Source: Stramonita haemastoma
Lineage: Eukaryota > Mollusca > Gastropoda > Neogastropoda > Muricidae
Length of the DNA: 64,000 nt
Assembly: GCA_030674155.1 (NCBI GenBank)
Contig: CM060334.1
Coordinates: 16,738,322 to 16,802,321 of the forward strand
Reading direction: 5' to 3'
Positions 11,534 to 23,121 of the stretch are shown here, one piece after another. The translations under genes were made by a program, and so were the position numbers. Within the stretch, counting starts at the first letter, position 1, and each line of letters opens with the position of its first letter. Under the pieces are notes generated by a model. The model searched no databases and had not been told where the DNA came from. It saw only the letters and a program-made list of their open reading frames with translations.

Positions 11534-13730
11534 TAATAAAAAAACACTTAGTAACTTACGTGGAGGATCCAACACAGGGCAGCTGCAGCACAATTTTTAT
11601 TCATGAAACACTACATGAACAAATGTCCCTGAAAACGTCAGACAAACCTAACCTCAGTTCTAGGTTCAACTAATCTGCCTTTATGGTAAAGCTCTAGACA
11701 AGGAACAACATTGCCAAATGGAAATTCTACCATTAAACAACCTAGAATCATCACTAATATTTGAGACAACAAAGTGAATCCCTAACACTGACAGAACCAC
11801 CTTATGACTACTATGCTGCAATGGAAGCAGAAGGGCATTCCTGTACACTTAACCTACTGGTCTGGCCTCAGTCAACATGTCTCTACTTTAGACTTCAGAG
11901 GTATGGATTTGAGGTATGGTTCAAAACCGTCACACATCAAAGCTTGGAAACCTACTCACTAGTTTATAAAAAAAAAACACATCCCTAAACACATCCTCAA
12001 AAAGCTTTACTGAAGCCTAGCCACGGGTAACTATAATACCCCTACAACTACTCTCAATCAAAAAAACTAATGCAGCAGCAAAATAGATCTGTATAAATTA
12101 TAGATGATCTTAGAAAGTGAACTGAAAACACTGCTAGTCACATCCTCCCATAGAGTAGTGCTTGTCTGACGGATTAACAACTTCCATAAAGCATGAAACA
12201 TTAGCATAAATCAAAAGTGAAGACTCCTGACATGCAAGCATTTTGTTTTTGCCTGTAACCTTTCTTTTCCATGTACCATAATTATACTTCATTGCTGTGG
12301 ATTTTTTCTTCTTCAAATTGACCCATGCACTGAGAAATAAAATCAACTAACCTTAGAATTCTAACAATTCATCATAAGAGAAGTGCCACCTTTTTTTCTC
12401 TCTCCTGTCTACATGTAATATTACTTTCACATTCAACACTTCTTTAGAAAAGGAGTTTAGTTGTTTTTTTTAACATACTCTTAAATGTGTTTTGCACATA
12501 TGACCTTATAAGCTATAGTGTCTCATCCAAAAGACTGAATCCGCAAATTCTCACTTTCTGGACAAGACGGTTAATTCTAGACCACCGATCCACCTGAGTA
12601 AACTAGTAGAAAAATCTGCGTTGCCTTTATATTTGTCTATTTTGCTTTCAGAGGTGAGAATGGGGCAGGGGTCAGGAGGTTTTACCCCCTGAAGCTGAAG
12701 AATTTGTATATTTTGACATCTGAAAACTCACTTTTGAATACAATACAGGAATATTATTATCAAAGATTTTCCAAGACTTTAATCCTTTGCACTGTCTCTA
12801 AATCATAAAATTGAACACTGAATTTTGCTTTTACACTTGCACACAAACACTTCATTTACACCAATTCCCAATTACAAAATAATAAATTGAGGAAATTTGG
12901 ACACAGAAAAGATTTAAACTGAAGCAGCAGAAGAAAAAAAAAAAAACCCTAAAACCATTATAATTGACAAGGTACTGGAATTTCCCCACACTAAAGCAAA
13001 GCCTGCAAGAATGCACAAAGTTTCAAGCTAATAGTACCTCAGATGGAACTGCCCTAACTTAACCAGAAGACATCTAAGAGTTGACATGAACGTCACTAAA
13101 CAGGATTCAACAGCCAGGAAGAAAATATCCCTCAACATAAATTTAAATTTCAACACAAACAGCTCGGAGTTAGAACCAGAACTTGTTAATGAACAAAGAG
13201 CTCCAATACAGAGTCACCAGGCCTGGATACAATCCAGAAGAATAACCCAACGTTGTTCAGATCACCTTCACCAACTGCTCCTACTTCCAGTTCAAAATAC
13301 CGTGGTAGGTCAACAACTGTCAGGATGTGACAGGACAGTTCTGGAAGGGAAGTCCTTGACTGCCAATTTTAATTTGGTTTCAAGAGGTTTGGTTTAGTTA
13401 TTTAGCTGCTGTGAATTTTTTTTTTAAATAAAGCTTTTCCGAATTTTTTTGTTCAGAACATCAGCACATGGTGAACCTTTACAACTTCTAGATATCATGT
13501 TCAGACATAACATCGGTGCAAGACACAATATAGATTAATTTTCAAATCAACTTACTTCTGAGCTATGACCAAGTTATGAACAATGATCCTCTGCTCACTG
13601 CATTTGATTTTTTTTCCCTCCCGTACCAGTTACTACATATTAGTTTTGGGTGTTATGATGTCTTTGGAATTTTTTGGAATTACTGAGAGGTGTTTTTTTT
13701 CATTTTCCTTATTGATGTATGTTTGTAGTG
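11534..13730. other. Single-copy equivalent of the 2140-bp unit duplicated in copy B
   Basis: Non-coding, moderately AT-rich sequence. It corresponds to each half of 56817-61088 with small indels, for example an extra TAC near 11809. A 70-codon minus-strand frame at 12134-12346 is preserved in all three copies, but the DNA itself is near-identical there, so this is not evidence of coding. Confidence 0.6.
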
Positions 13731-13734
13731 GGTG

Positions 13735-13955
13735 TGCACGAGTTGTGGATTTACTTCCCTTGGCATGGTATATTTACCAAGTCTATAAGGGCAGCAGATG
13801 GGTTAAAGCCTGTCTGCTATGGCAGGTCTGCATTTAAAGTTGACCTGGGAGATCGTTAAAAACCCCACCGACATTTGAACCCGCGACTTCGTGACTTGGG
13901 ATTCAAGTTAAATGGTTGTAACACTCGGCTATACGTCCATCCCGCTGATCTAATA
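13735..13955 (-). mobile_element. tRNA-derived SINE, copy A
   Basis: On the minus strand the element begins CAGCGGGATGGACGTATAGC and continues CGAGTGTTACAACC, an A-box-like segment. The B-box-like GGGTTCAAATG follows about 40 bp on, then a non-tRNA body with GCAGACCTGCCATAGCAGAC (an internal hairpin). Copy B carries the same SINE at 61200-61640 with an extra 165-bp body repeat. This family differs from the SINE at 30972 and elsewhere. Confidence 0.6.
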
Positions 13956-15055
13956 TAAAAAAAAATTTATAAAAAGGTCCTGGGGACAGTCAAAAGAGGG
14001 GAATTCCGCCACAAGGTGGAAGATTCTCACGTCTGTTTCCGCTTTATCCTACAACCAGTGACTGTATTTACTGAACGCATAATTCTCCTAGCAAAAAGCA
14101 TAGTTCTGGTGGTCAAGTGATTTTTACCAAGATTACATACATTCTAGTCCATCATTTGAACCAATGTGGTTCTTTGCTGTTAAGTTTGGGAAAAGCTCAA
14201 CACTAAAAAAAAAAAAAATAGTAAAGACCGATATTGGAAGGTATTCATTACACGATGTTTTAGTCTTGTTTTGATTTTTTTCCTGTTCCTTGGCTCGAGT
14301 TCTAGGGTTTACCAGTGGTAAAATTTTTGCAGATATTAACAAGTTGAGAACTATCATCCCCCACTTGGGGAAAAATGGCAAAAACTAGCCAGAAGCAAGC
14401 AGTGGTGGCAAACCTTACCTAGTTCTGATGTTTCCTATCAGGCTTACTCCAAAACGCTGCTTCCTCATAGCTCTTTTTCGTTGGTTTTTGTTGTGTTTTT
14501 TCAAACTGCTATTTCAAACTCCTGGATGCAACTTCTCTTACCCAATATCTCACAGTGACCTGGAGTCGTAGCTAAAGGCAAAAACAATCACTTGCAGGTG
14601 ACGAGTCTTCAAAACAATCTAATAATAATAATAATACATGGAATTTGTATAGCACTATATCTTGTAAAAACAAAATCTCATGGAATACAGTCAAGAATCC
14701 TACTTCATATTACATCAAAAGGCGGAAAAAAAATCCATAACAAATCACAAAAATAACCCTAGGTTTCAAACCTACAACCGCCTTGTTGAACCATGCCTTC
14801 ATTACCAAATGAAGGAATGCTACACTTACAGTGTTGATTCTAGGATTTCAAAAAAAAAGGGGGCATTTGCTCCCTCCCCTCTTTTCCCTTCATAAAAAAA
14901 GGGGACAAGTATTAAGTAGTATTTGCTCATTATACCATTAGTACTCTAATTTCTATTTTTCAAGGACGAGAAACAAAACAAACAAGATGATTTGTAGGCA
15001 GACAGGATTAAATATAACCTTACGTATTGCAGCTGGTCTGTAAAAGGATTTTCTG
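13956..15055. other. Non-coding spacer of copy A, with an (AAT)n-led insertion at 14621-14678
   Basis: Matches 61640-62690. A 58-bp segment, AATAATAATAATAATACATG plus TTTGTATAGCACTATATCTTG, is present here and absent in copy B at 62310/62311. It sits between short near-identical AATCT-ending words. The repeat word CAGTGTTGATTCTAGG occurs near 14830. No gene is visible. Confidence 0.55.
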
Positions 15056-15217
15056 ACACAGGAAAGTGAGAGAGAGGGGAGGGGAGAGGGAATTAAAAGT
15101 TTTATTTTCGGATTGTGGTACATTCAGATGTGGAAGGATACATATTACATAGCTAGATACCGGAGGAGATGCATTGTTTGTATACAAGGGACAGAAAGAG
15201 GGAGGGAGGGGAGGAGA

Positions 15218-15605
15218 GAGAGAGAGAGAGTCAAAGTCAAATTTGTATTTCCCCATTCTGAGTTGGAGAGAGATCTAGATAAAAAAGAGAGGTGAGAGAC
15301 AAAATCAGTCTTAACCCCCCCCCCCCCCCCAACCACCATATGAAAGAGAGGGATGTCAAAAGTCAATTTTTCATTTTTCATTCAGAGTTGGAGGAAAACT
15401 AGATTTAGGTCTACATGAGAAAAGGGGTTAAACACAATATCAAAGTCTTTTCCTTCCATATGGCAGAGAGAGAGGGGGAAGGGGCGTCAAAGTCAATTAG
15501 TATTTCCGCTTTCAGAGTTAGAGAGAGAGAGATATCTTGATCTACATAAGAAGAGAGATAAAAGCCAATATCAAAGTCTTGCCCCTCCCCCCTCCCCATG
15601 AGAGG
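15218..15605. repeat. GA-rich ~125-bp tandem repeat, about 3 units, copy A
   Basis: Each unit starts GTCAAAGTCAA, has TTCAGAGTT(G/A)GAGAGAGA, then CTAGAT..CTACATGAGAA, and ends AATATCAAAGTCTTG before a G/C-rich joint. Units start near 15231, 15355 and 15486. The equivalent in copy B is 62846-63220. Confidence 0.75.
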
Positions 15606-16640
15606 AGAGAGAGAGAGAGAGAAAAAAAAAATGAGTAGGACCAGCCGCTTTATTTTGAAATTATACAAATGGCAGTTGCGATGGCGCACTGTTTGTTCAA
15701 ATATGCACTATCCACACGGGAATCCCGCAAGGGCGCACCCTAGAATCAACACTGCACATACAATGAACTAACGCAAATAAATATATATTCAAACTTGTTC
15801 AATACATTTTTGCAAACTGAAGTTCATAGTATGTAAAAAAAAAATAATAATAAAAAAAATAACCTCATCACTTGACATACTATCGACTGAAGGAATTAAA
15901 GTTTCCTCTTTTTTTCTTAACAATCCCTTGACACAATCTTCCAACATTTGAGATCCTACATAACTGTGGGGGGAAGGGGAGAATCCGTGAAACACTGCAA
16001 ACACATACCAAGATGTCCTGATCTGTGCAGGGGGGGGGAGACAAAAGCAACCTGATTTTTAAGAGCAAAATGTGATTAGAAAACAATGTATCCTTTTGCC
16101 ATTGGGTAAATGAGGTACCCATACAGCTATTTGGAAAAAAAAGTAAGAGAGAGAGAGAAAAAGACAACACACATACATACACACACACAACACTAGGCCC
16201 TACAGTTTTGCTGTTTTAACAACGGTCCCTTGACCATGAACAAAAAACCAATCCAATCCAATCATGTTGCTTAGAGCCCCGCCGACCGCACAGGCCATAT
16301 CGGGGCTGTCACCTCGTCACATTGTAAAACACACATTAAAAGTGTGCAACTATGTACAGTTTAAAACAGGGTATAAAACCAACTCAACTGTCCTTGCCTG
16401 TATCGTATTGTCTTGTATGGTATTGTATGTTACTCTCACAAAGATTCCCAGATGGGACGAGTACGACAAGAGCGCCTAGTCTGGGTCACCCTCAGTTGCA
16501 CTGGCTGGCTCCTACCCTAAAGTAGAGTCAGCTGTAACTTGCATGACCTGCTCTGGTTGGTGGCCTCATGGCCAGCCATCATCAAGTTCTCTGTGAACTT
16601 CTGGCACTGAAAATACAACACGACGAGCCTGGACGTAGCT
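15606..16640. other. Non-coding spacer of copy A with a stray copy of the array motif
   Basis: At 15715-15760 the minus strand reads CAGTGTTGATTCTAGG, then TTGCGGGATTCCCG, the core of the ~120-bp array unit near 48.5 kb. At 16238-16263 there is a CCAAT/CCAATC run next to a conserved block (ATCGGGGCTGTCACC). The end of homology with copy B inside the window is 16393. Confidence 0.55.
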
Positions 16641-16646
16641 AGAACA

Positions 16647-16790
16647 GAGAGACAGACAGACAGACAGACAGAGACACACACACACACACACACACACACA
16701 GAGCCAGACAGACACAGACAGACAGACAGACAGACAGACACAGAGAGTGAGAGAGAGAGACAGACAGAAAGAGACACAGAGAGAGGAACA
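16647..16790. repeat. (ACAG)n/(CA)n/(GA)n compound microsatellite
   Basis: Alternating ACAG tetranucleotide, CA dinucleotide and GA dinucleotide blocks. Minus-strand Cys/Leu/Ser frames are repeat translations. Confidence 0.95.
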
Positions 16791-16799
16791 AGTAGCACA

Positions 16800-17814
16800 G
16801 GAACACAAGAAGAAAAAAAAAGAACAAAAATTTTTAAGCTATGGATACCTCATGTCAACCCCTTGGCACAGGTAAGCATAAAACGGCAAAATGCCGGCAC
16901 AATAGATGCAAACTAAAGCGACCCACAATGCACAGATCAGGACAAGTGGCAAAACACCTATAACCACACCACCCCCCCTCATTTAAAAAAAAAAAAAAAA
17001 AAGGCTAAAAAATACAGCTAGCTAATTTACTTCTATTACCATATGAACACACAACAGGTGTTACCTATAGAATACTTTAATGGGGTGGGAAGGGGGAGGA
17101 GGGGAGCATGAACTATTCTTCATTCACCAACTCGGAAAGGCTTGATGATAAAACTCTTAACCCTACTGCTCAATTCTTCACAAAAATTGAACACTCATAT
17201 TACCCCCCCCCCCCCTCTTCCAATTTTTTATCTAAACTCTCTCAATCACTTAGTACTAATTCCCATCTGGCCTCTAGCAGCTTAGGCCATGTTTAGGAAT
17301 AGCACCATCTTGGTTGGTTCTGGTTTTCGGCCAATACAAGCCAGTTCCTTCCAGACCTCCACACATAGAGATTCTGGAATTGTGGTACAAGCTCAGGCAC
17401 TGGCAAGTCTGCATGTAACATCAGCTCACACACTGCAGAAGTTTCCCCCTAAGCTCCAAGCCTGAGGGGGGAGAAGAAGAAAACAAAATTTGGCGCCATC
17501 CGTGCCTCGTTTCACTGCACAGGTGCAGACGATGTTGGCGTTGGGACTCTGAACACGAGTGCGCTATCACCCACTGGACAGGAGTGCGCTCGTACTTATC
17601 CCACCACCACACCGGTTCTTATGTACCCGACTCCAAACAGGAGTGCAACTGCACCACTACACCACTCTTTCGGCGCCTGACAGCAGAGGCGCACATGTAC
17701 CGACCGACATCTCATCGGTTCTGACGCACCTCACTCTGGACAGGAGCGCAGCTTCACCGCTACACACTGACACACAATGATCGCACCCAACTTAACTTCA
17801 CCCCGTCAGGTGCC
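16800..17814. other. Non-coding end part of contig A
   Basis: Contains an A tract at about 16985-17002, a C run at about 17203 and, at 17570-17760, three loose repeats around GGACAGGAGTGC/AACAGGAGTGC followed by ACCACTACACC. No recognisable gene. Confidence 0.5.
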
Positions 17815-17986
17815 TTTTTGCGTCTGGCCTTGTATCCACCTGATCTGGATTTTCTTCGTCGCTGCTGCTTTGCTGGACCCAGCACCACCACCAGCAGTAG
17901 TAGCAGCAACAGCAGCAGTAGTGGCAGAAGCAGTGCTGGTTGCCCTGTCCTGAGAATCACCACTGTTCGACAAACGTCCCTCCCCA
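17815..17986 (-). CDS. Possible coding fragment cut by the scaffold gap (weak)
   Basis: Reading from the gap leftwards on the minus strand, one frame is open for about 57 codons. It contains RLSNSGDSQDRATS, a Thr/Ala run, GGGAGSSKAAATKKIQIRW and QGQTQKGT before a stop. CAG/GTGGAT inside it could be a weak splice donor. Trinucleotide repeats (CAC/CAG/TAG) cover the middle and could create such a frame by chance. A Leu-rich alternative frame (17760-17963 minus) is equally open. Product unknown. Confidence 0.2.
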
Positions 17987-18086
17987 NNNNNNNNNNNNNN
18001 NNNNNNNNNNNNNNNNNNNNNNNNNNNNNNNNNNNNNNNNNNNNNNNNNNNNNNNNNNNNNNNNNNNNNNNNNNNNNNNNNNNNNN
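17987..18086. other. Scaffold gap of exactly 100 N
   Basis: One hundred consecutive N close contig A on the right. Together with 2437-2536 this shows that 2537-17986 was placed between two other contigs by scaffolding. Confidence 0.99.
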
Positions 18087-18492
18087 TTTTTTCTTAGTAG
18101 TTTTTTTTTTTTAAAACTTGAGTAGATAGGAGGAAGAGTGTTTTATGAAGCTCGAGAGGTTTGTTGTTTAAAAAAAAAACTGAAAAAAAAACTGAAAAAA
18201 TTGACATATGAGGAGGCTGTCTTCGGAAGCTTTCCCAATGATTTTTTTTCTTTTCTTTTTCTTTTTTTTGGTGAGGGTTGATCGTGGATCAAGTTGTGTG
18301 TGAAGTTTTTCTCTTCTCGATTTTTTTGTTTTTTTTTGTTTTCTTGGGAGTGATGTATTGATAAGGATATATTATATATGCGATGCTTCAGACTGGGGTT
18401 TGTTTTTTTTTCCTTCTTCTTCCCATCTCCTTGTTATATTACTTACTACTACTATCTGCTATGAAGGTGGGATGATGGAGTGAATTTTGTAA

Positions 18493-18493
<1 letters not shown>
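18087..18493. other. T-rich spacer
   Basis: AT-rich sequence with several T runs after the gap. No repeat family or gene is recognised. Confidence 0.5.
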
Positions 18494-18542
<49 letters not shown>

Positions 18543-18892
18543 TGTGTGTGTGTTTTGTGTGTGTGTGTGCTATGCATGCATGGATGTACATGAGCGTATG
18601 TGGATGTGCACACAAGTGTGTGTTGTTTTGTGCGTGCGAGTGCGCGCGCACTGGGTGTGCGTGCGCACAGATATGTCAACAGTCAACTGTAAGTCAAAAA
18701 AGAAAGAGGAGAGAAAAGGGGGGGGGGGGGGGGGGGGGGGGGGGCAAGAGTTGTACAAGTGGATGAATTTGGAGGAGGGCTAAGTTGATAGATGTTAATC
18801 AATTATTGTGTTGTGGTTTTTGTGGGGTGTGTGTGTGGTGTGTGTGTGTGTGTGTTGTGTGTGTGTTGTGTTGGTTTGTTGTTGTTGTGTTC
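18494..18892. repeat. (GT)n microsatellites flanking a 27-base G run
   Basis: GT dinucleotides at 18494-18570, mixed GTGC words to 18670, a G run at 18718-18744, and a second GT/GTT block at about 18820-18890. Frames here encode Cys/Val or His/Thr only. Confidence 0.9.
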
Positions 18893-19378
18893 TTCAGTTT
18901 AATGTCTGTTCACATAAGTGATATTAGACACACACAAAAAACACACACACAAAAACCACAACAATAGTAGAAACAAAAAGTAAGTAAAAACACCAAAAAG
19001 TGAACATTAAACCCTAAACAATCAATCAGAACTTTTTAGAAAAAATAACAAAAGAGCACGAAATCAATGTCTCTGTCTCGTAAACAAGCTACTGACATGT
19101 TCATAAGCACTATAGTAAACTGTCAATAGGACTGTTCTTCAGCGATAAGGCAAAGTTCACACAGCAACACACAGTTGCTTAAAATTTTGTCCAGAGAGTT
19201 CTCACGTGTTGGGATGGGAAGACACTGTTTTAAAACGGGACAGTCAAAAAGAATATGACTGACTGAAATCGTCCCATCACATATGCAACGCACATTACTT
19301 AACTTAAAAACTGGCCCGTGATAGTCTAGTGGTTAGGACCTCGCGTTGTGTGTGTGTGTGTGGTGTGTGTGTGTGTGT

Positions 19379-19457
<79 letters not shown>

Positions 19458-19572
19458 TTTGTGGCAGCCGTGGGCTTAAACGATCCACTTTTGGGGGGCA
19501 GACTTAAGTCTGATTCTCTTCACATGTCAGTGCACTGTATGGTAATAAGTTGTGTGTGTGTGCACGCGTGTG

Positions 19573-19657
<85 letters not shown>

Positions 19658-19800
19658 GTGTGTGTGTACTCGCGCCACGGGCACACACACCGTTGTAAGG
19701 TATCACTTTTTTTAAACATCCATTACTTAACTTAAAAACTGTACGAGCAGATATTTACACATACGAAGTGTTATCTGTTGAGCTTCTCTTTTTAATCATT
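18893..19800 (-). mobile_element. 5'-truncated non-LTR retrotransposon tail, split by an insertion
   Basis: On the minus strand a frame reads NVRCICDGTISVSHILFDCP, closely resembling CTCSAIISVHHILFDCPVL in the LINE at 25036-25092 (the Cys/His knuckle after RNase H). Its 3' end, GACATTAAACTGAAGAA, matches the LINE's CATTAAACCAATGAGAAGAAG. It is a shorter, older relative of the element at 24740-30181. The 407-bp insertion at 19314-19720 interrupts it; the more 5' part continues at 19742. It contains stops and is inactive. Confidence 0.75.
19314..19720 (+). mobile_element. tRNA-like retroposed insertion expanded by GT repeats
   Basis: The insert is flanked by a perfect 21-bp direct repeat (19293-19313 and 19721-19741), a target-site duplication. 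It begins GCCCGTGATAGTCTAGTGGT then TAGGACC, a tRNA 5' half with acceptor strand and A box. At CTCGCGTTGTG, where the anticodon stem and loop of a His-type tRNA would lie, it runs into about 110 bp of GT. After a non-repetitive block (19456-19550) and a second GT array, CACGGGC (19676-19682) is exactly complementary to the first seven bases. It ends in a short T run. It is a SINE or retroposed tRNA derivative, not a functional tRNA. Confidence 0.6.
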
Positions 19801-20844
19801 GAAACTCTGTATGGATGCATACCCCCCCCCCCCCCCACACCACTACCACCCACCCCCCAAAAAAGTATGCTTCCGTATACGTGCGCGTAGCCTGTGACAC
19901 CCATTTTAACATACTGTTCAGGGATGACGTCTGCTCTTGTCTGTGTGTGCAGTATTGTTGATGAGTTTGGGCTTGTACAGGTTGCAAGCCAGTTGTGTGA
20001 TCAGAAAGGTTTGTTACAACAGGATCATGTTTGAGCATTTCAAATACACTTTTTTGCTGGTCAGTTCTCTGATACCCTACTTGATTCACCTGTCTCCAGA
20101 AAGAACTGTTTTTGGGGGGACCTTTGTGCTTCCTCCAGATTTTTGCTAAGAAAGTATTGATTTGTTTATCGTCCCCCCCCCCTCCCCCCCCCCCCCCCCT
20201 CCCCTGTAAACAGTCAAGTCTTTCTAGAAATGGAAATGTAGAAGGTTTAGTATTTTCTTAAAGTTTTAATCTTAGATGAAGTTGTCTGATTCCATTTGTG
20301 GGCGTTCTCCTCCCCTCTCAAAAAGATTTAACAACCACCCCCCCCCCCCCCCCACCCCCCCCAAAAAAAAAAAAAAAAAAAAAAAAACCAACAACAACAA
20401 AAACAAAACCAAACTTGTTTTACATAGTGAAGTAAATTCTGCTTCTGTTTCTTTAACGGTCTTAAAGACTGTTGAATTTTGTTAGAAATCTTTTGATCGG
20501 TATTAGGTAGAGATCTTGGATATTAGCTGTTATTTTGCGGCTGAAATGAATAGTGAATTCAGCTTGCGATATCTGATAGGTTCTCCCACAGTCTGTTCTT
20601 CCCTAACACAACGGTTATTCTTGGGAGAGAAGAGAGGGGGAAAAAATTGTTAGTATAGTGAGTAAGTTTCTTCAGAGATACATTTTCGAAATATCTGATC
20701 ACGAAAAGAAAAAAAAACACCTCTGCAACTTTACAATATTTCAGTGGGAAAAAAATGATAAGAATCGCTCAATTTGTTTAGAAGACAATTGAAGACGATT
20801 TGTATTGTATCTTTTTGTTTCTTGGGGGGGGGGGGGGGGGGGGG
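19801..20844. other. Non-coding spacer with long C, A and G runs
   Basis: C runs at about 19821-19836, 20174-20198 and 20338-20362 (followed by A and CAA words) and a 20-base G run at 20825-20844. No gene or recognised mobile element. Confidence 0.6.
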
Positions 20845-21305
20845 AAGCTGTGTTCTCAGAAACGGCATCGAGATACAATGAGTCTGTCGAGTCTTTGAGT
20901 CTATCGTTTCTTTGAGAGAATCAGGCCGATTTTACTTCCATCAAAATATTGACAGTTGGCATGTCCTGAGTATGAAACGCCGTGATAACGGTCATAGGTG
21001 TGAGGTAATGTTTCATCATTCCAAATGACCAAAGATCGAATCTACACAGACCCGAAGGATGCTAGCAGGGGAGCAGTAGAATGTAAAGAAGAGTAGTCTT
21101 CTCTGAATTGCAAAACTATGTTTGTAGACATGCTGTAAGGGGGAAAAAAAGAAAGAGTTTTCAAATGCACTTTCCCTATGAAGAATTGCGAGAATCAGGA
21201 TCGAACAAGAATCTGGGCAGGCAGTAAACAATAAATGCCTTTGATGATGATTTTGGATTGATTAAAGAGAAACTGTCTATTCAACAACAATCTAGGCCAA
21301 GGAGC
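20845..21305. other. Unrecognised single-copy-looking sequence
   Basis: Balanced composition and no long frame. A 71-codon minus-strand frame at 21016-21231 has no domain or splice context that would support it. Confidence 0.4.
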
Positions 21306-21317
21306 TGATGATGATGA

Positions 21318-21355
<38 letters not shown>

Positions 21356-22208
21356 CCATTTAGCAGGGAAGTATCCGAAGCCAGTAAACATAATCTGCTT
21401 TAGGAAATGAGGGAGAATCCAGATTCCTTGCACTTCCTAATTTGCAATGTTGTTAACCCCCTGTTCTTTCCATTATAATTATAGTCTTTATCCTACTATC
21501 CATAGCCATTTTTGCAAAGTTCAGGCAACACCTCATCTAGTACATCGCCAGAAATTCCGTCAGTTGATTTGGTACTATGGAAAAGACTTCTAGATAAATG
21601 TGTTCACCAAAAAAAAAAATCAAATGAATTGAAAAGATAAGATTTCTGAAGGCTCGATTCGTAATTTCATTCATTCATTCATACATGTCATGCTAGACTA
21701 GTAGATGAAGCCACAAACTTTGGTGATTTGGACGGGTTTGTTTTTGAGCGGGGAAAACGGTGTGAATATAAACGAAGTGAGGTTCGCGCCAACGTCTGGG
21801 CAAAATTCTGATTGGTGATTTTCTTCATTGCAGTTGTTTGAAACCAAGTTTGTTGAATGCGCTGGTGAAAAGTTGCATACTTATAACCGCTTGTTTCTGA
21901 TTACTTGTTGTTTTTGTTTGGTTTGATTGGTTGATTGATTGATTGATTGAATTGATTGGTTAGATTTTTTGGTTAGCTGGTTGGATAAGTGTGCAATTGA
22001 ATTAACTGGTTTTTTTCTTGATTGACTTTTTTTTTGGTTGGGTTTTTTTTGTTTTGTTTTTTCGCTGATGATGGTAATGCTGCTTTTTTTGGTTCCTGAA
22101 ATGTCCTGTTTGTGTATAGGGGGGAGTCCTCATTGTTAAACGATGATCATCATCATGAAAAATGTTGATTAATCCGCACAATTATCCAACAGGCGTCAGT
22201 GTTGATGT

Positions 22209-22275
<67 letters not shown>
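21306..22275. repeat. Two (GAT)n microsatellites with AT-rich sequence between
   Basis: GAT trinucleotides at 21306-21355 and 22207-22275, and a GATT tetranucleotide run at about 21924-21960. The sequence between shows no gene. Poly-Ile and poly-His frames across 22207-22275 are repeat artefacts. Confidence 0.85.
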
Positions 22276-22491
22276 AATAATGATTGTTCGTATAGTTGTG
22301 TAGTTTATGAACGGGTTGTATACTGTTGTCCGTTTTCCTGAGATGGCGGGTTTTTTTCCAGTGAGGTACACCTTCAGGAGAGAGGTATCGTGAAGTCTGG
22401 TTTTTTTGTGTGTGTTTTTTTAATTTAGCCGTTAGCATCTACTGTAACGATGAGATCGAATTGATCGATTGATTGAAAATGAAAGCTGTGG

Positions 22492-22680
22492 TATGTGCGT
22501 GCGTGCGTGCGTGCGTGCATGCATGGTGCATGTGTGCATGCGTGCGTGTGTGCATGCGTGCGTGTGTGCATGCGTGCGTGTGTGCATGCGTGCGTGTGTG
22601 CATGTGTGCGTGTTGTGCGTGTGTGTGTCTGGACGTGCGCGTACGTAGTACGTGCATGCCTGCATGCGTCTGTGCGCGTG
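22492..22680. repeat. GTGC/GCGT-type minisatellite
   Basis: Units of TGTGCATGCGTGCG recur about four times in a row between runs of GCGT tetranucleotides. Alternating purine-pyrimidine throughout, so Z-DNA is possible (inference). Confidence 0.9.
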
Positions 22681-22689
22681 TATGGTTCA

Positions 22690-23090
22690 TGTATGCAACA
22701 CTGTGTTTCCATGTTTGTTTTCAACTCTGCTGTACCAGTGGAGATAATAGTGGGGGGAAAATAGACTTCATCATGACGCTGTATTTTTTTTTAATATATT
22801 CTTTTTGTTAGAAAGAGTAGTTTGACAGACACAAGGGTAGCCATTTCTTTTTAACAGAGTAGCACTTCAAAGAGTTTTAAAGTACATACTTCAGTTGCGT
22901 TATATGGTTTTTAGTTGGAGTTAGTTTTAGAATTGTGTATAGGATCAGTTTTTTAACCTTTTGAGGCGTTTTTAATTAACACTTTTTTTAAAAAAACAAA
23001 AAAAACGTACATTCAGTTTGGTTTGGTTCTTTTTGTTTTTGTACACAAGTACATTCTGTGAATTGCTAGAAAGAAAATGTGTGTGCAGCT

Positions 23091-23121
<31 letters not shown>

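Larger units (their letters stand above)
2537..17986. other. Copy A: whole contig duplicating 47144-64000
   Basis: This contig is bounded on both sides by 100-N gaps. Its bases 2537-16393 align collinearly and in the same orientation with 47144-64000; the homology runs off the right end of the window. Anchors include the contig's first bases (GGCACTTTCCCCAC against GGACACTTTCACCAC at 47144), the RTE relic, the 43-bp satellite, the MITE, the SINE at 13.8 kb and the sequence ending ...CTGTCC. Copy A lacks a 2140-bp and a 165-bp tandem duplication found in copy B. An unpurged alternative haplotype placed next to its allele is the simplest explanation; a true segmental duplication remains possible. 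Confidence 0.85.

Noticed and set aside
12134..12346. 70-residue minus-strand frame repeated exactly at 57526-57738 and 59666-59878
   Set aside because: The whole DNA segment is near-identical in all three copies, so conservation of the frame carries no information; no domain is visible.
19314..19682. Functional tRNA gene
   Set aside because: Although the acceptor strands pair perfectly, the region between them is ~350 bp of GT repeats and unique sequence, with no T arm.
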